Under the pieces are notes generated by a model. It saw only the letters and a program-made list of their open reading frames with translations. It ran no database searches and was not told the DNA's origin. This document shows, piece after piece, positions 10,494 through 18,720 of a stretch of 64,000 bases of DNA. The stretch spans positions 372,001 through 436,000 of the forward strand of contig NZ_CP059987.1 of NCBI RefSeq assembly GCF_014483895.1, in the 5' to 3' direction. Both the position numbers and the translations under genes were made by a program. The DNA is from Protaetiibacter sp. SSC-01. Lineage in GTDB: Bacteria > Actinomycetota > Actinomycetes > Actinomycetales > Microbacteriaceae. The first letter of the stretch is position 1; each line of letters opens with the position of its first letter.

Positions 10494-12395
10494 TCAGTCG
10501 TCGATGAGGCGGGTGAGCTCGGCGACGAGGGTGGGGATGTCGGTCGCGCGGGCCACGAGGTTGCGGATGTTGTCGCGGTCGGCGAAGACCTCGACCAGCT
10601 GATCGAAGACCTCCTGGAAGGAGGCGCGACCCGACTCGCTGAAGGCGATGAACGCGACCACCTCGACCCGCGCGTCGCCCCACGGCATCGACGTCGAGTT
10701 GAGCACGAGGGCGATCGCGGTGCGCTCCGCCGTCATCTCCATGGCGTGCGGCATCGCGAGGCCGTCGGTGAACGCCGTCGAGGAGAGGCGCTCGCGCTCG
10801 ATCGCGCCGGCGACGTAGGCGTCGTCGACGATGCCCGCCTCGACCATGCGGGCCCCGAGCGTGCGGATCATGCTCTCGGCGTCGGGGGCGTACAGCTCGC
10901 GGAAGAAGAGCCGCTCGTCGAAGTAGGAGCCGAGGCGCTCGGCGAGCCGCGTGCGGCGCCGCTGCCGACGGATGCGGGCGATGGCGGCGTGGATGGCCTG
11001 CGCATCCGGCTCCCCGAGGAAGGGGTGCACGACGAGCACGCGCTCGCTCGGGGCGGGCGGGTCGATGACGGAGATGACGAGGTCGCCGGGAAGGGCGTCC
11101 CAGTCGACGTCGGAGCGGGTGTCGAGCTGCTCGATGCGCAGCTCGCCGCCGACGGACGCCTCGACGCGGCGCAGAAGCTCGAGGTGGAGCCGGTGATAGG
11201 CGGGCGCGACGATCGTTGCGGTGACGGCCTGCTCGGTCTGGCGCTGCTCCTCGAGGCGGGCGCCGAGGTGCATGGCGAGGTAGGCGATCTCGTCCTCGGG
11301 CACGGCGATGCCGGAGTCGAGCTGCAGCTCGCGCGCGAGGTACACGGCGAGCTCGTAGATCATCGGGTACCCCGACTTGATCGACCGGGTGAGCGGGTTG
11401 CGCGAGAACGAGCCCTCCTGCGCGCGGCGCTGGAGCTGGCGGATGTGCATGGCGAGTCGCAGGAGGAAGTCGTCGTCGCCGTCGAGGTCGACGAGATACT
11501 CGTGGGCGGCCTTCTCGACGATCGCGCGCACGCGTTCCAGCTGCTCGTCGTCGAGGGGCGGGGGACCGGCATCCACGGGGTCGACGGCGACGCGCGTGCC
11601 GAGCAGGAAGCCGAGGTAGCCGAGGTCGCCGGGCGGAAGCCGCACGCCGAAGTGGTCGGCGACGAGCTCGTCGAGGATCGCCGCGAAGACGCCCTCCTCG
11701 TCGCCGCCCGTGCGGTCGGGGAGGCTGTGGTGCGCCTGGGTGCGGTCGACGGCGATCGCGAGGTGCAGCAGCACGGTGCCGAGGCCGTAGTCGTTGATCT
11801 CGTAGCCGTCGGACACGAGCCGAGCGATGAGGTCGGTCTTGAACGCGGAGAGGTCGCCCGCGGCGAACCAGCTCTCGATGCGGTCGACCTCGCGCATGCC
11901 GCGGGTGGCCTCGTCGCGGAAGAGCGCGCCGATGAGACGGCGTCGGGCGGTCTCGGGGCCTTCGAGCTGCACGTGCTCGCGCGCGCGCACGATCGTGAGC
12001 CCGACGGCGCCGGCGCGCGACCGGGCGCGGGCGAGGTCGGATTCGAGGGTCGAGTCGCTCACGTGCAGCCGCTCGGCGAGCTCGTACACGTCGACGCCGT
12101 CGCTCTCGGGGTCGGCGTCGAGCAGCGCGCGCAGCACGGCGGAGACGCGCGCGGCGGGCGTCACGGCGTCGTCGTCCTGGCTCTCGCGGATGCGGCGCCC
12201 CCACTCGGTGCGGTCGAGCCGGTAGCCGTGGGGTCCCGACTCGATGACAGGGGTGTCGCCCGCCGCGTTGAGGGCGGCGACGTAGCCGCGGATGCTGCGG
12301 TCGGTGACGCCGAGGCGCGCGGCGAGGTCCGCGGCCGTGACCCAGCCGCCGTGCTGGGCGAGCGCATCCGTGAGCTGTTCGTGTCTCGCGACCAT
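10494..12395 (-). CDS. PRD-domain PTS-controlled transcriptional activator (MtlR/LicR type)
   Basis: 633-residue multidomain regulator. Domains in order: N-terminal winged HTH (residues ~5-60, WVTAADLAARLGVTDRSIRG), second HTH (~85-150), two PTS regulation domains (~190-290 and ~300-400), an EIIB-like part (~405-490), and a C-terminal fructose/mannitol-type EIIA domain with the phospho-acceptor site GLAMPHAMEM. Proteins of this build activate mannitol or related PTS operons when phosphorylated or dephosphorylated by HPr and EII proteins. It is divergent from the PTS operon starting at 12643, so it probably controls that operon. The EIIB-like part appears to lack an obvious Cys-containing GxGxxxS loop, so that site may be non-functional. 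No antiterminator RNA-binding domain is seen. Confidence 0.88.
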   Translation of the reverse strand: MVARHEQLTDALAQHGGWVTAADLAARLGVTDRSIRGYVAALNAAGDTPVIESGPHGYRLDRTEWGRRIRESQDDDAVTPAARVSAVLRALLDADPESDGVDVYELAERLHVSDSTLESDLARARSRAGAVGLTIVRAREHVQLEGPETARRRLIGALFRDEATRGMREVDRIESWFAAGDLSAFKTDLIARLVSDGYEINDYGLGTVLLHLAIAVDRTQAHHSLPDRTGGDEEGVFAAILDELVADHFGVRLPPGDLGYLGFLLGTRVAVDPVDAGPPPLDDEQLERVRAIVEKAAHEYLVDLDGDDDFLLRLAMHIRQLQRRAQEGSFSRNPLTRSIKSGYPMIYELAVYLARELQLDSGIAVPEDEIAYLAMHLGARLEEQRQTEQAVTATIVAPAYHRLHLELLRRVEASVGGELRIEQLDTRSDVDWDALPGDLVISVIDPPAPSERVLVVHPFLGEPDAQAIHAAIARIRRQRRRTRLAERLGSYFDERLFFRELYAPDAESMIRTLGARMVEAGIVDDAYVAGAIERERLSSTAFTDGLAMPHAMEMTAERTAIALVLNSTSMPWGDARVEVVAFIAFSESGRASFQEVFDQLVEVFADRDNIRNLVARATDIPTLVAELTRLIDD

Positions 12396-12474
12396 GCCAC
12401 TCCGCTCCGCGCCGACCGTGCGTCACCCCAGTCAAGCAGCCGTGGCGCGGCCGCGGCACGGGTCCGGGGGAGAT

Positions 12475-12490
12475 TTCCGGGGGCCCGGAA
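12475..12490. promoter_or_regulatory. Palindrome in the divergent PTS regulator/operon region
   Basis: Perfect inverted repeat TTCCGGG-GG-CCCGGAA, about 80 bp before the regulator start and 150 bp before the first PTS gene. Its position suggests an operator for the PRD activator or a global regulator. No convincing -10/-35 pair was assigned. Confidence 0.35.
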
Positions 12491-12642
12491 GCGACCGCGC
12501 TGGCAGGCGCTCCGCATCCGGGAGCACACTGGCCTCGCCCGCCGGGAGAGGGAACCGGCGGGCCCCGGACTCAGGTGCGGGACGGCAGCGCCGCCGACGC
12601 GGTCCCGTGGGCGGCAGAGCGGCAGGACGGGAGACGGACGCC

Positions 12643-12957
12643 ATGCGGGTGCTCATCGTGTGCGGCGCGGGCGCGTCGAGCACCTTCGTCGCCCAGCGCC
12701 TCCGCCGCGCCGCCGCCGCGCGGGGTGTCGACGTGACTCCCGTGCCGTCGTCGGCCGCTGCGGCCCCGAACCTCATCCCCGACGTCGACGTGGTGCTCGC
12801 GGGAGCCCACCTCGGCGGGCAGGTCGCCGTGTTGGGGGCTGCCGCCGCTGCCGCCGACGTGCCCTTCGTGGTCGTCGCGGATGCGGCGCGCGAAGACGGC
12901 GACCACCTCCTCGACACGACTCTGGCGGCCGCGGCCGCCGCAGGAAGGACGTCCTGA
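12643..12957 (+). CDS. PTS EIIB-like protein (lactose/cellobiose type), stand-alone
   Basis: 104-residue cytoplasmic protein. The N-terminus MRVLIVCGAGASSTFVAQRL has the Cys-7 loop of the lactose/cellobiose EIIB family, in which the cysteine carries phosphate. No matching EIIA or EIIC of that family is present, so its partner is unknown: either a permease elsewhere or a regulatory role beside the PRD activator. It opens the operon, and its TGA overlaps the HPr ATG by 1 nt. Ala-rich C-terminal half, slightly longer than the core domain. Confidence 0.75.
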   Translation: MRVLIVCGAGASSTFVAQRLRRAAAARGVDVTPVPSSAAAAPNLIPDVDVVLAGAHLGGQVAVLGAAAAAADVPFVVVADAAREDGDHLLDTTLAAAAAAGRTS

Positions 12958-13235
12958 TGGAACGCACGGTCACGATCGCCTCCGGCCACGGGCTGCACGC
13001 CCGCCCGGCGAAGCTCTTCACGCAGGCGGTCGCCGCATCCGGTCACCAGGTGACCATCGGGCGCCCCGGCGGCAAGGCCGTCAACGCCGCGAGCATCCTC
13101 GGCATCATCGCCGCCGGCTTCGAGAACGGCGACGAGGTCGTGCTCGACGTGCAGGGCGACGACGCCGAGCGCGTGCTCGACGAGCTCTGCGAGTTCCTGA
13201 CGACCGACCACGACGAGGCCGAGGCCGCCGGATGA
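12957..13235 (+). CDS. ptsH: Phosphocarrier protein HPr
   Basis: 92-residue HPr. It passes phosphate from enzyme I to EIIA proteins. The active site is His-14 in SGHGLHARPAKLF. A serine at position 46 (NAASILGIIA) corresponds to the regulatory serine of Gram-positive HPr. It sits directly upstream of ptsI with a 4-nt overlap, so general PTS enzymes are made together with the mannitol-type permease. Confidence 0.95.
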   Translation: MERTVTIASGHGLHARPAKLFTQAVAASGHQVTIGRPGGKAVNAASILGIIAAGFENGDEVVLDVQGDDAERVLDELCEFLTTDHDEAEAAG

Positions 13236-14950
13236 TCGAGGTGCGCGAGCTGCGCGGCGTCGGCGTCGGCACCGGGATCGTCGTCGGGCCGGTGCTGCAC
13301 GTGTCGCGTCAGGCGACCGCGGCGCCGACCGACGCCCCGAGCACGCTCGGCGCGGATGCGGAGCTCGCGCGCGCACGGGAGGCGCTCGCGGGTGTGTCGG
13401 CGCAGCTGCGGGAGCGTGCCGCAGGGGCCGACGAAGCGACGCGCGACGTGCTCGAGGCGCAGGCGCTCATGACCGACGACCCCGAGCTGCTCGCGGCCGT
13501 CGAACGCCACCTCGAGTCGGGGGTCACGGCCGAGAAGGCGGTGACGGATGCGTTCGGCGAGTTCTCGGCGCTCCTCGCGGATGCGGGCGAGTACTTCGCG
13601 GAGCGCGTCGCCGACCTGCACGACCTCGCCGACCGCGCGGTCGCCGCGCTGCAGGGACGCTCGACGGAGCTCGTGACCGACCCCGGGCATCCGTACGTGC
13701 TCGTCGCGCGCGACCTCGCGCCCGCCGACACCGCCGTGCTCGACCTCGACCGCGTGCTCGCCTTCGTCACGAGCGAGGGCGGACCGACCTCGCACACGGC
13801 GATCCTCGCCCGCCAGCGCGGCATCGTCGCGATCGTCGGCGCATCCGGTGTCGAGTCGCTGCCCGACGGCACGCGCGTGATCGTCGACGCCGAGCGCGGC
13901 CGAGTGTACGCCGACCCGGATGCCGCGGAGCTCGCCGACGCCGAGCAGCGCATCGCCGCGCGGCAGGCGGCCGCGGATGCCCCCGCGGGCCCCGGGGCGC
14001 TCGCCGACGGCACCCCGATCAAGCTCCTCGCCAACCTCGGCAAGCCGGGGGAGGCCGCGGAGGCCGTGCGCCTCGGCGCCGAGGGCGTGGGCCTCTTCCG
14101 CACCGAGTTCCTCTTCCTCGACGACGACGCGACGGCGCCGACCGTCGAGGACCAGCGGGCGAGCTACCGCGAGGTGCTCGCCGCGTTCCCGGGCAAGCGC
14201 GTCGTCGTGCGCTTGCTCGACGCGGGCGCCGACAAGCCGCTCGCGTTCCTCTCGCCGGGGGAGGAGGAGAACCCGGCCCTCGGTCGGCGCGGGCTCCGAG
14301 CGCTTCGCGCCTCGGAGTCCGTGCTCCGCGACCAGCTCGCGGCGCTCGCCGCGGCGCAGGCCGAGACGGATGCCGAGCTCTGGGTCATGGCGCCCATGGT
14401 CGCGACGGTCGAGGAGACCGTGTTCGTGACGCGCGCGATCCACGAGGCCGGCATCCGCACGGCGGGCGTCATGGTGGAGATCCCGTCGGTCGCGCTCGTC
14501 GCCGACCGCGTGCTCGCCCGCACCGACTTCGCGTCGATCGGCACGAACGACCTGACGCAGTACACGATGGCCGCCGACCGCCAGCTCGGCTCGGTCGCGG
14601 CCCTGCAGGATCCGTGGCATCCGGCGGTGCTGCGGCTCGTGAAGGAGGTGGGCGCCGCGGGCGCCGCCTCCGGCAAGCCGGTCGGTGTGTGCGGCGAGGC
14701 CGCCGCCGACCCCCTCCTCGCCGTCGTGCTGGCCGGGCTCGGTGTCACGAGCCTGTCCATGTCGCCGACGGCACTCGCAGACGTCCGCGTATCCCTCGCG
14801 CGGTACACCCTCGACGACGCGCGAGCGATCGCCGAGGCAGCCCTGGCGGCCGATGAGGCCGCCGATGCCCGAGAGGCGGCCCGGGCGGCCGCCGACACCA
14901 TCACCGCCGGGCGCTCGTCCGGCATCCGAGCCAGGAGGCACACACCATGA
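13232..14950 (+). CDS. ptsI: Phosphoenolpyruvate-protein phosphotransferase (enzyme I)
   Basis: 572-residue enzyme I. It takes phosphate from PEP and hands it to HPr. The swivelling phospho-histidine is His-188 in GGPTSHTAILARQRG, and the PEP-binding barrel carries GVGLFRTEFLFL, GIRTAGVMVEIPS and SIGTNDLTQYTMAADR near its end, with the Cys in PVGVCGEAAADP. Length is normal. ATG 13232 overlaps HPr, and the TGA overlaps the start of the EIICB gene. Confidence 0.97.
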   Translation: MIEVRELRGVGVGTGIVVGPVLHVSRQATAAPTDAPSTLGADAELARAREALAGVSAQLRERAAGADEATRDVLEAQALMTDDPELLAAVERHLESGVTAEKAVTDAFGEFSALLADAGEYFAERVADLHDLADRAVAALQGRSTELVTDPGHPYVLVARDLAPADTAVLDLDRVLAFVTSEGGPTSHTAILARQRGIVAIVGASGVESLPDGTRVIVDAERGRVYADPDAAELADAEQRIAARQAAADAPAGPGALADGTPIKLLANLGKPGEAAEAVRLGAEGVGLFRTEFLFLDDDATAPTVEDQRASYREVLAAFPGKRVVVRLLDAGADKPLAFLSPGEEENPALGRRGLRALRASESVLRDQLAALAAAQAETDAELWVMAPMVATVEETVFVTRAIHEAGIRTAGVMVEIPSVALVADRVLARTDFASIGTNDLTQYTMAADRQLGSVAALQDPWHPAVLRLVKEVGAAGAASGKPVGVCGEAAADPLLAVVLAGLGVTSLSMSPTALADVRVSLARYTLDDARAIAEAALAADEAADAREAARAAADTITAGRSSGIRARRHTP

Positions 14951-16509
14951 CGACGACGTCAGCACCGACGGCACAGCGGGGCGGGGGAGCCCGCGTCGCC
15001 GTCCAGAGATTCGGAACCTTCCTGTCGGGCATGATCATGCCCAACATCGCGGCCTTCATCGCCTGGGGCCTCGTGACCGCGATGTTCATCCCCAACGGCT
15101 GGTTCGGGGTGGAGAGCCCCGTCGCAGCCTGGCGCTGGGCGGACTCGGCGATCCTCGGCGGCGGGGAGGCGTCCGACGGCACCGTCTGGACGGGCCTCGT
15201 CGGCCCGATGATCACCTACATGCTGCCGCTGCTCATCGCCTATACGGGCGGTCGCATCGTCTACGGCGTGCGCGGCGCGGTCATCGGCGTCGTCGTGACG
15301 ATGGGTGTCGTCATCGGCGCCGAGGGCACGGTCATGTTCCTCGGCGCGATGATCTGCGGCCCCCTCGCGGCCTGGATCCTCAAGCAGCTCGACAAGCTGT
15401 GGGCCGGCAAGATCAAGCCGGGCTTCGAGATGCTCGTCGACAACTTCTCGTCGGGCATCCTCGGCTTCCTGCTCGCCCTCGCGGCGTTCTTCGGCCTCGC
15501 ACCGCTCATCAAGATCTTCAGCGATGCGCTCGGCGCGGCCGTCGGCTGGCTCATCGAGACGGGCCTCATCCCGCTCGCCTCGATCCTCGTCGAGCCCGCG
15601 AAGGTGCTGTTCCTCAACAACGCCATCAACCACGGCGTGTTCACGCCGCTCGGTACCGAGCAGGTCGTCGAGAACGGCAAGAGCCTGCTGTTCCTCGTCG
15701 AGGCGAACCCCGGACCGGGTGCGGGCCTGCTGCTCGCGCTCACGGTGTTCGGCGTCGGCGCGGCGCGCGCGACCGCCCCGGGTGCGTTCATCATCCAGTT
15801 CCTCGGCGGCATCCATGAGGTGTACTTCCCGTACGTGCTCGCGAAGCCGCTCCTCATCGTCGCCATGATCGGCGGCGGCGCGACGGGCGTGCTGACGAAC
15901 GTCATCTTCAACTCGGGTCTGCGGGCTCCCGCGGCACCGGGGTCGATCTTCGCGGTCGTCATCCAGACGGCGCCCGACAGCTACGTCGGCGTCATCCTCT
16001 CGGTCATCCTCGCGGCGGCCGTGACGTTCCTCATCGCGATGCCGATCCTGCTCGCGAGCCGCAAGCGCGACCTCGCGTCCGAGGCGGATGCGGATGCGCG
16101 CCTCGCCGCGTCGGTCGCGCAGACGAGCGCGAACAAGGGCAAGGAGAGCTCCGTGCTCTCGGGCCTCGCGACGAGCGTCGGCGCCGGAGCGGGCGGCGAC
16201 GTCGCGACGAAGACGATCGAGAAGGTCGTGTTCGCGTGCGATGCGGGCATGGGCTCGAGCGCGATGGGCGCATCCGTGCTGCGGAACAAGTTCAAGAAGG
16301 CGGGCATCGAGGTCGACGTGTCGAACGCGGCGATCGCGAACCTCACGGGCGACGAGGATCTCGTCATCACGCAGAATGAGCTCACGCCGCGCGCCCGGCA
16401 GAAGGCGCCGGATGCGGTGCACGTGTCCGTCGACAACTTCATGAACTCGCCGCGGTACGACGAGGTCGTGGAGCTCGTGAAGAACCAGAGGGAAGGGGCC
16501 GCCCAGTAA
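14947..16509 (+). CDS. mtlA: PTS mannitol-type permease EIICB
   Basis: 520 residues. The EIIC membrane domain spans residues ~20-350 (RFGTFLSGMIMPNIAAFIAW at the start, NNAINHGVFTPLG, and FLGGIHEVYFPYVL near the substrate site). A linker leads to the EIIB domain (from ~420) with the phospho-cysteine Cys-431 in VVFACDAGMGSSAMGAS. This is the mannitol family; the EIIA domain found fused in E. coli MtlA is a separate gene here (16546-16986). Mannitol is the likely substrate by family, though the dehydrogenase MtlD is not in the window. Confidence 0.93.
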   Translation: MTTTSAPTAQRGGGARVAVQRFGTFLSGMIMPNIAAFIAWGLVTAMFIPNGWFGVESPVAAWRWADSAILGGGEASDGTVWTGLVGPMITYMLPLLIAYTGGRIVYGVRGAVIGVVVTMGVVIGAEGTVMFLGAMICGPLAAWILKQLDKLWAGKIKPGFEMLVDNFSSGILGFLLALAAFFGLAPLIKIFSDALGAAVGWLIETGLIPLASILVEPAKVLFLNNAINHGVFTPLGTEQVVENGKSLLFLVEANPGPGAGLLLALTVFGVGAARATAPGAFIIQFLGGIHEVYFPYVLAKPLLIVAMIGGGATGVLTNVIFNSGLRAPAAPGSIFAVVIQTAPDSYVGVILSVILAAAVTFLIAMPILLASRKRDLASEADADARLAASVAQTSANKGKESSVLSGLATSVGAGAGGDVATKTIEKVVFACDAGMGSSAMGASVLRNKFKKAGIEVDVSNAAIANLTGDEDLVITQNELTPRARQKAPDAVHVSVDNFMNSPRYDEVVELVKNQREGAAQ

Positions 16510-16545
16510 GCCCCGAGGGGTCCGGCGGCGAGAGAGGAGCACACC

Positions 16546-16986
16546 ATGAGCGACGACATCCTGACGCCCGAGCGAGTGCTGCTCGCCGACCGGACCCCGA
16601 CCCGCGAGGAGGCGGTGCGCGACGTCGGCCGCCTCCTCGTGGAGGCCGGGGCCGTGCGGCCCGACTACGTCGACTCGATGCTCGCCCGGGAGGCGACCGT
16701 GTCGACGTCGATGGGGAACTTCCTCGCGATCCCCCACGGCACCAATGAGGGCCGCGAGTTCATTGACGCGACGGCGCTCGCCGTCATTCGCTATCCCGAG
16801 GCGATCGACTGGGACGGCGACGAGGTGCGGTTCGTGATCGGCATCGCGGGTCGCGAGAACGAGCACCTCGAGATCCTCGGACGGATCGCGGTGCTGTTCT
16901 CGGAGGACGACGAGGTGCAGGCTCTGCTCGCGGCGCCCACCGCGGAGGAGCTGTACGCTCGGATCTCCGCCGTCAACGAGGACTAG
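16546..16986 (+). CDS. mtlF: PTS mannitol-type EIIA
   Basis: 146-residue cytoplasmic EIIA of the fructose/mannitol family. The phospho-acceptor is His-64 in GNFLAIPHGTNEGREF. It transfers phosphate from HPr to Cys of the EIIB domain encoded just upstream. GAGAGGAG provides the ribosome binding site before ATG 16546. It is the last gene of the PTS operon; a long inverted repeat follows the stop. Confidence 0.93.
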   Translation: MSDDILTPERVLLADRTPTREEAVRDVGRLLVEAGAVRPDYVDSMLAREATVSTSMGNFLAIPHGTNEGREFIDATALAVIRYPEAIDWDGDEVRFVIGIAGRENEHLEILGRIAVLFSEDDEVQALLAAPTAEELYARISAVNED

Positions 16987-16987
16987 G

Positions 16988-17054
16988 TCCGCGAGAGTAC
17001 GTACTTTTCCCGCGACACGCCGCGTGGTCGCCGCAAAGTACGTACTTTCGCGGA
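16988..17054. repeat. Long inverted repeat built on two AGTACGTACT palindromes
   Basis: Two copies of a GTAC palindrome (AGTACGTACT at 16996-17005; AAAGTACGTACTTT at 17035-17048) stand in opposite orientation within flanking TCCGCGA (16988-16994) and TCGCGGA (17048-17054). The whole can fold into one stem of about 25 bp with a GC-rich loop. It lies after the last PTS gene and before the infA promoter region, so it may end PTS transcription, bind a regulator, or both. Confidence 0.65.
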
Positions 17055-17079
17055 TTATGCGTATTCGCTTCGGATCGGG

Positions 17080-17085
17080 TAGGAT
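17080..17085 (+). promoter_or_regulatory. Possible -10 box for infA
   Basis: TAGGAT about 90 bp before the infA start, in a locally A/T-richer stretch. No good -35 box lies 16-18 bp upstream. The infA-rplQ block needs its own promoter because the PTS insertion separates it from the spc promoters. Weak call. Confidence 0.3.
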
Positions 17086-17173
17086 CGATCTTTGGTGTCT
17101 TGTGCCTACACGGCCGTCCGCACCGAATCAATCACCCGCATGACCGAGTGTCACCGATAGCGATTTAGAGGGT

Positions 17174-17395
17174 ATGGCCAAGAAAGACGGCGTCATCGAG
17201 ATCGAGGGATCTGTCCTCGAGGCTCTGCCGAACGCGATGTTCCGCGTCGAGCTGAGCAACGGGCACAAGGTTCTCGCCCACATTTCGGGCAAGATGCGTC
17301 AGCACTACATCCGCATCCTCCCCGAGGACCGCGTGATCGTGGAGCTGAGCCCCTACGACCTGACCCGCGGCCGGATCGTCTACCGCTACAAGTGA
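17174..17395 (+). CDS. infA: Translation initiation factor IF-1
   Basis: 73-residue S1/OB-fold protein that occupies the A site during initiation. The sequence is near-canonical: [20 protein letters not shown] at the start, [20 protein letters not shown] in the middle and [12 protein letters not shown] at the end. It opens the infA-rpmJ-rpsM-rpsK-rpoA-rplQ block. Confidence 0.98.
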   Translation: MAKKDGVIEIEGSVLEALPNAMFRVELSNGHKVLAHISGKMRQHYIRILPEDRVIVELSPYDLTRGRIVYRYK

Positions 17396-17451
17396 CCCTC
17401 GGGAAGTAACGGCCTGCGCACGCGCAGGTACGAGGACAGCGAGAAGGAAAA

Positions 17452-17568
17452 ATGAAGGTCAACCCGAGCGTCAAGCCCATCTGCGACCACTGCAAGGTCA
17501 TCCGCCGCAACGGCCGCGTGATGGTCATCTGCAAGTCGAACCCGCGTCACAAGCAGCGTCAGGGTTGA
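17452..17568 (+). CDS. rpmJ: 50S ribosomal protein L36 (zinc-binding form)
   Basis: 38-residue L36, beginning [20 protein letters not shown]. It carries the complete zinc ribbon: Cys-11, Cys-14, Cys-27 and His-33, so it is the C+ form. AGAAGGAAAA precedes ATG 17452. Its position after infA is standard. Confidence 0.97.
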   Translation: MKVNPSVKPICDHCKVIRRNGRVMVICKSNPRHKQRQG

Positions 17569-17574
17569 GCCGAA

Positions 17575-17652
17575 GGTCGACACCGCGAAGCGGTTTCGAC
17601 CGAAGGCTCAAGGTCGAGTAGGCCCGCGCGAAGCGCGGACCGTGTCGAGACC
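17575..17652. repeat. Two adjacent hairpin repeats, family 1, between rpmJ and rpsM
   Basis: First hairpin 17575-17601: GGTCGA-C-ACCGC-GAA-GCGGT-T-TCGACC. Second 17612-17652: GGTCGAGTAGGCCCGCGC-GAA-GCGCGGACCGTGTCGAGACC-type arms, imperfect. Both share the GGTCGAG and GAGACC vocabulary with 10355-10401. The gap up to rpsM (230 bp) otherwise holds no gene. Confidence 0.6.
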
Positions 17653-17798
17653 CCACGTCAGCAGACGTCACAACTCAACAGATCAAGAAGCACCGCCAGA
17701 ACCACCTGCATCCGTGCGGTTGGGGACACCTCGGGTTCGGAGGCCCGGGCACCGGCGGCGCTCCACACCTCCGATCGACTCCATAAGGAGAAGCCGCC

Positions 17799-18179
17799 AT
17801 GGCACGTATCGCCGGCGTCGACATCCCGCGCGAGAAGCGCGTCGAGGTCGCCCTGACGTACATCTACGGCGTGGGCCGCACTCGCGCGCTCGCGACCCTC
17901 AAGGAGACCGGGATCTCCGGTGACATCCGCGTGAAGGATCTGACCGACGACCAGCTCGTCGCCCTTCGCGACTTCATCGAGGGCAACTACAAGGTGGAGG
18001 GTGACCTTCGCCGTGAGGTGCAGGCCGACATCCGCCGCAAGGTCGAGATCGGCTCCTACGAGGGCCTCCGCCACCGTCGCGGTCTGCCCGTCCGCGGTCA
18101 GCGCACCAAGACCAACGCACGCACTCGCAAGGGCCCGAAGCGCACCGTGGCCGGCAAGAAGAAGGCAGGTAAGAAGTAA
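17799..18179 (+). CDS. rpsM: 30S ribosomal protein S13
   Basis: 126-residue S13 of the 30S head, contacting P-site tRNA and S19. Begins [20 protein letters not shown], includes the helix-two-turn-helix [11 protein letters not shown] and the basic tail [24 protein letters not shown] precedes ATG 17799. TAA overlaps the rpsK ATG by 1 nt. Confidence 0.98.
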   Translation: MARIAGVDIPREKRVEVALTYIYGVGRTRALATLKETGISGDIRVKDLTDDQLVALRDFIEGNYKVEGDLRREVQADIRRKVEIGSYEGLRHRRGLPVRGQRTKTNARTRKGPKRTVAGKKKAGKK

Positions 18180-18577
18180 TGGCTGCTCCGAAGGCCGCCG
18201 CGCGCAAGCCGCGCCGCAAGGAGAAGAAGAACATCGCCGTGGGCCAGGCCCACATCAAGTCGACGTTCAACAACACGATCGTCTCCATCACCGACCCGTC
18301 CGGTGCCGTCATCAGCTGGGCCTCCTCGGGTGGCGTCGGCTTCAAGGGCTCGCGCAAGTCGACCCCCTACGCCGCGCAGCTTGCCGCCGAGTCGGCCGCC
18401 CGTCAGGCGCAGGAGCACGGCATGAAGAAGGTCGACGTCTTCGTGAAGGGCCCGGGCTCGGGTCGCGAGACGGCGATCCGCTCGCTCCAGGCCGCTGGTC
18501 TCGAGGTCGGCACGATCAACGATGTGACGCCCCAGGCGCACAACGGATGCCGTCCGCCCAAGCGTCGTCGCGTGTGA
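18179..18577 (+). CDS. rpsK: 30S ribosomal protein S11
   Basis: 132-residue S11 of the platform. Motifs [20 protein letters not shown] and [20 protein letters not shown] are intact; the end [15 protein letters not shown] is canonical. rpsD, which follows rpsK in many bacteria, is absent and rpoA comes next. Confidence 0.98.
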   Translation: MAAPKAAARKPRRKEKKNIAVGQAHIKSTFNNTIVSITDPSGAVISWASSGGVGFKGSRKSTPYAAQLAAESAARQAQEHGMKKVDVFVKGPGSGRETAIRSLQAAGLEVGTINDVTPQAHNGCRPPKRRRV

Positions 18578-18583
18578 TCTCGC

Positions 18584-18621
18584 CGCTCGGATGACCGGGT
18601 CCTGATCCGGTCATCCGAGCG
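18584..18621 (+). terminator. Perfect 15-bp hairpin between rpsK and rpoA
   Basis: CGCTCGGATGACCGG and its exact complement CCGGTCATCCGAGCG flank an 8-nt loop, 7 nt after the rpsK stop. No T-run follows. It may be a partial terminator or RNase processing site that sets rpoA/rplQ levels separately from S13/S11. It stands where rpsD is missing. Confidence 0.6.
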
Positions 18622-18720
18622 CGCCAACGTCTTTCCACAACTCAACAAACGGCGGCCCAGCCACCCGCCGCATCTGTCGTGGGCGTCATATGGCGGACGC
18701 CCTCGCCGAAAGGAAACCAC

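Noticed and set aside
10356-13235. A 959-codon frame ending in the HPr sequence, suggesting a giant fusion protein.
   Set aside because: Only the last 92 codons (from 12957) resemble a protein; the rest lies antisense to the PRD regulator. HPr has its own ATG coupled to the gene before it.
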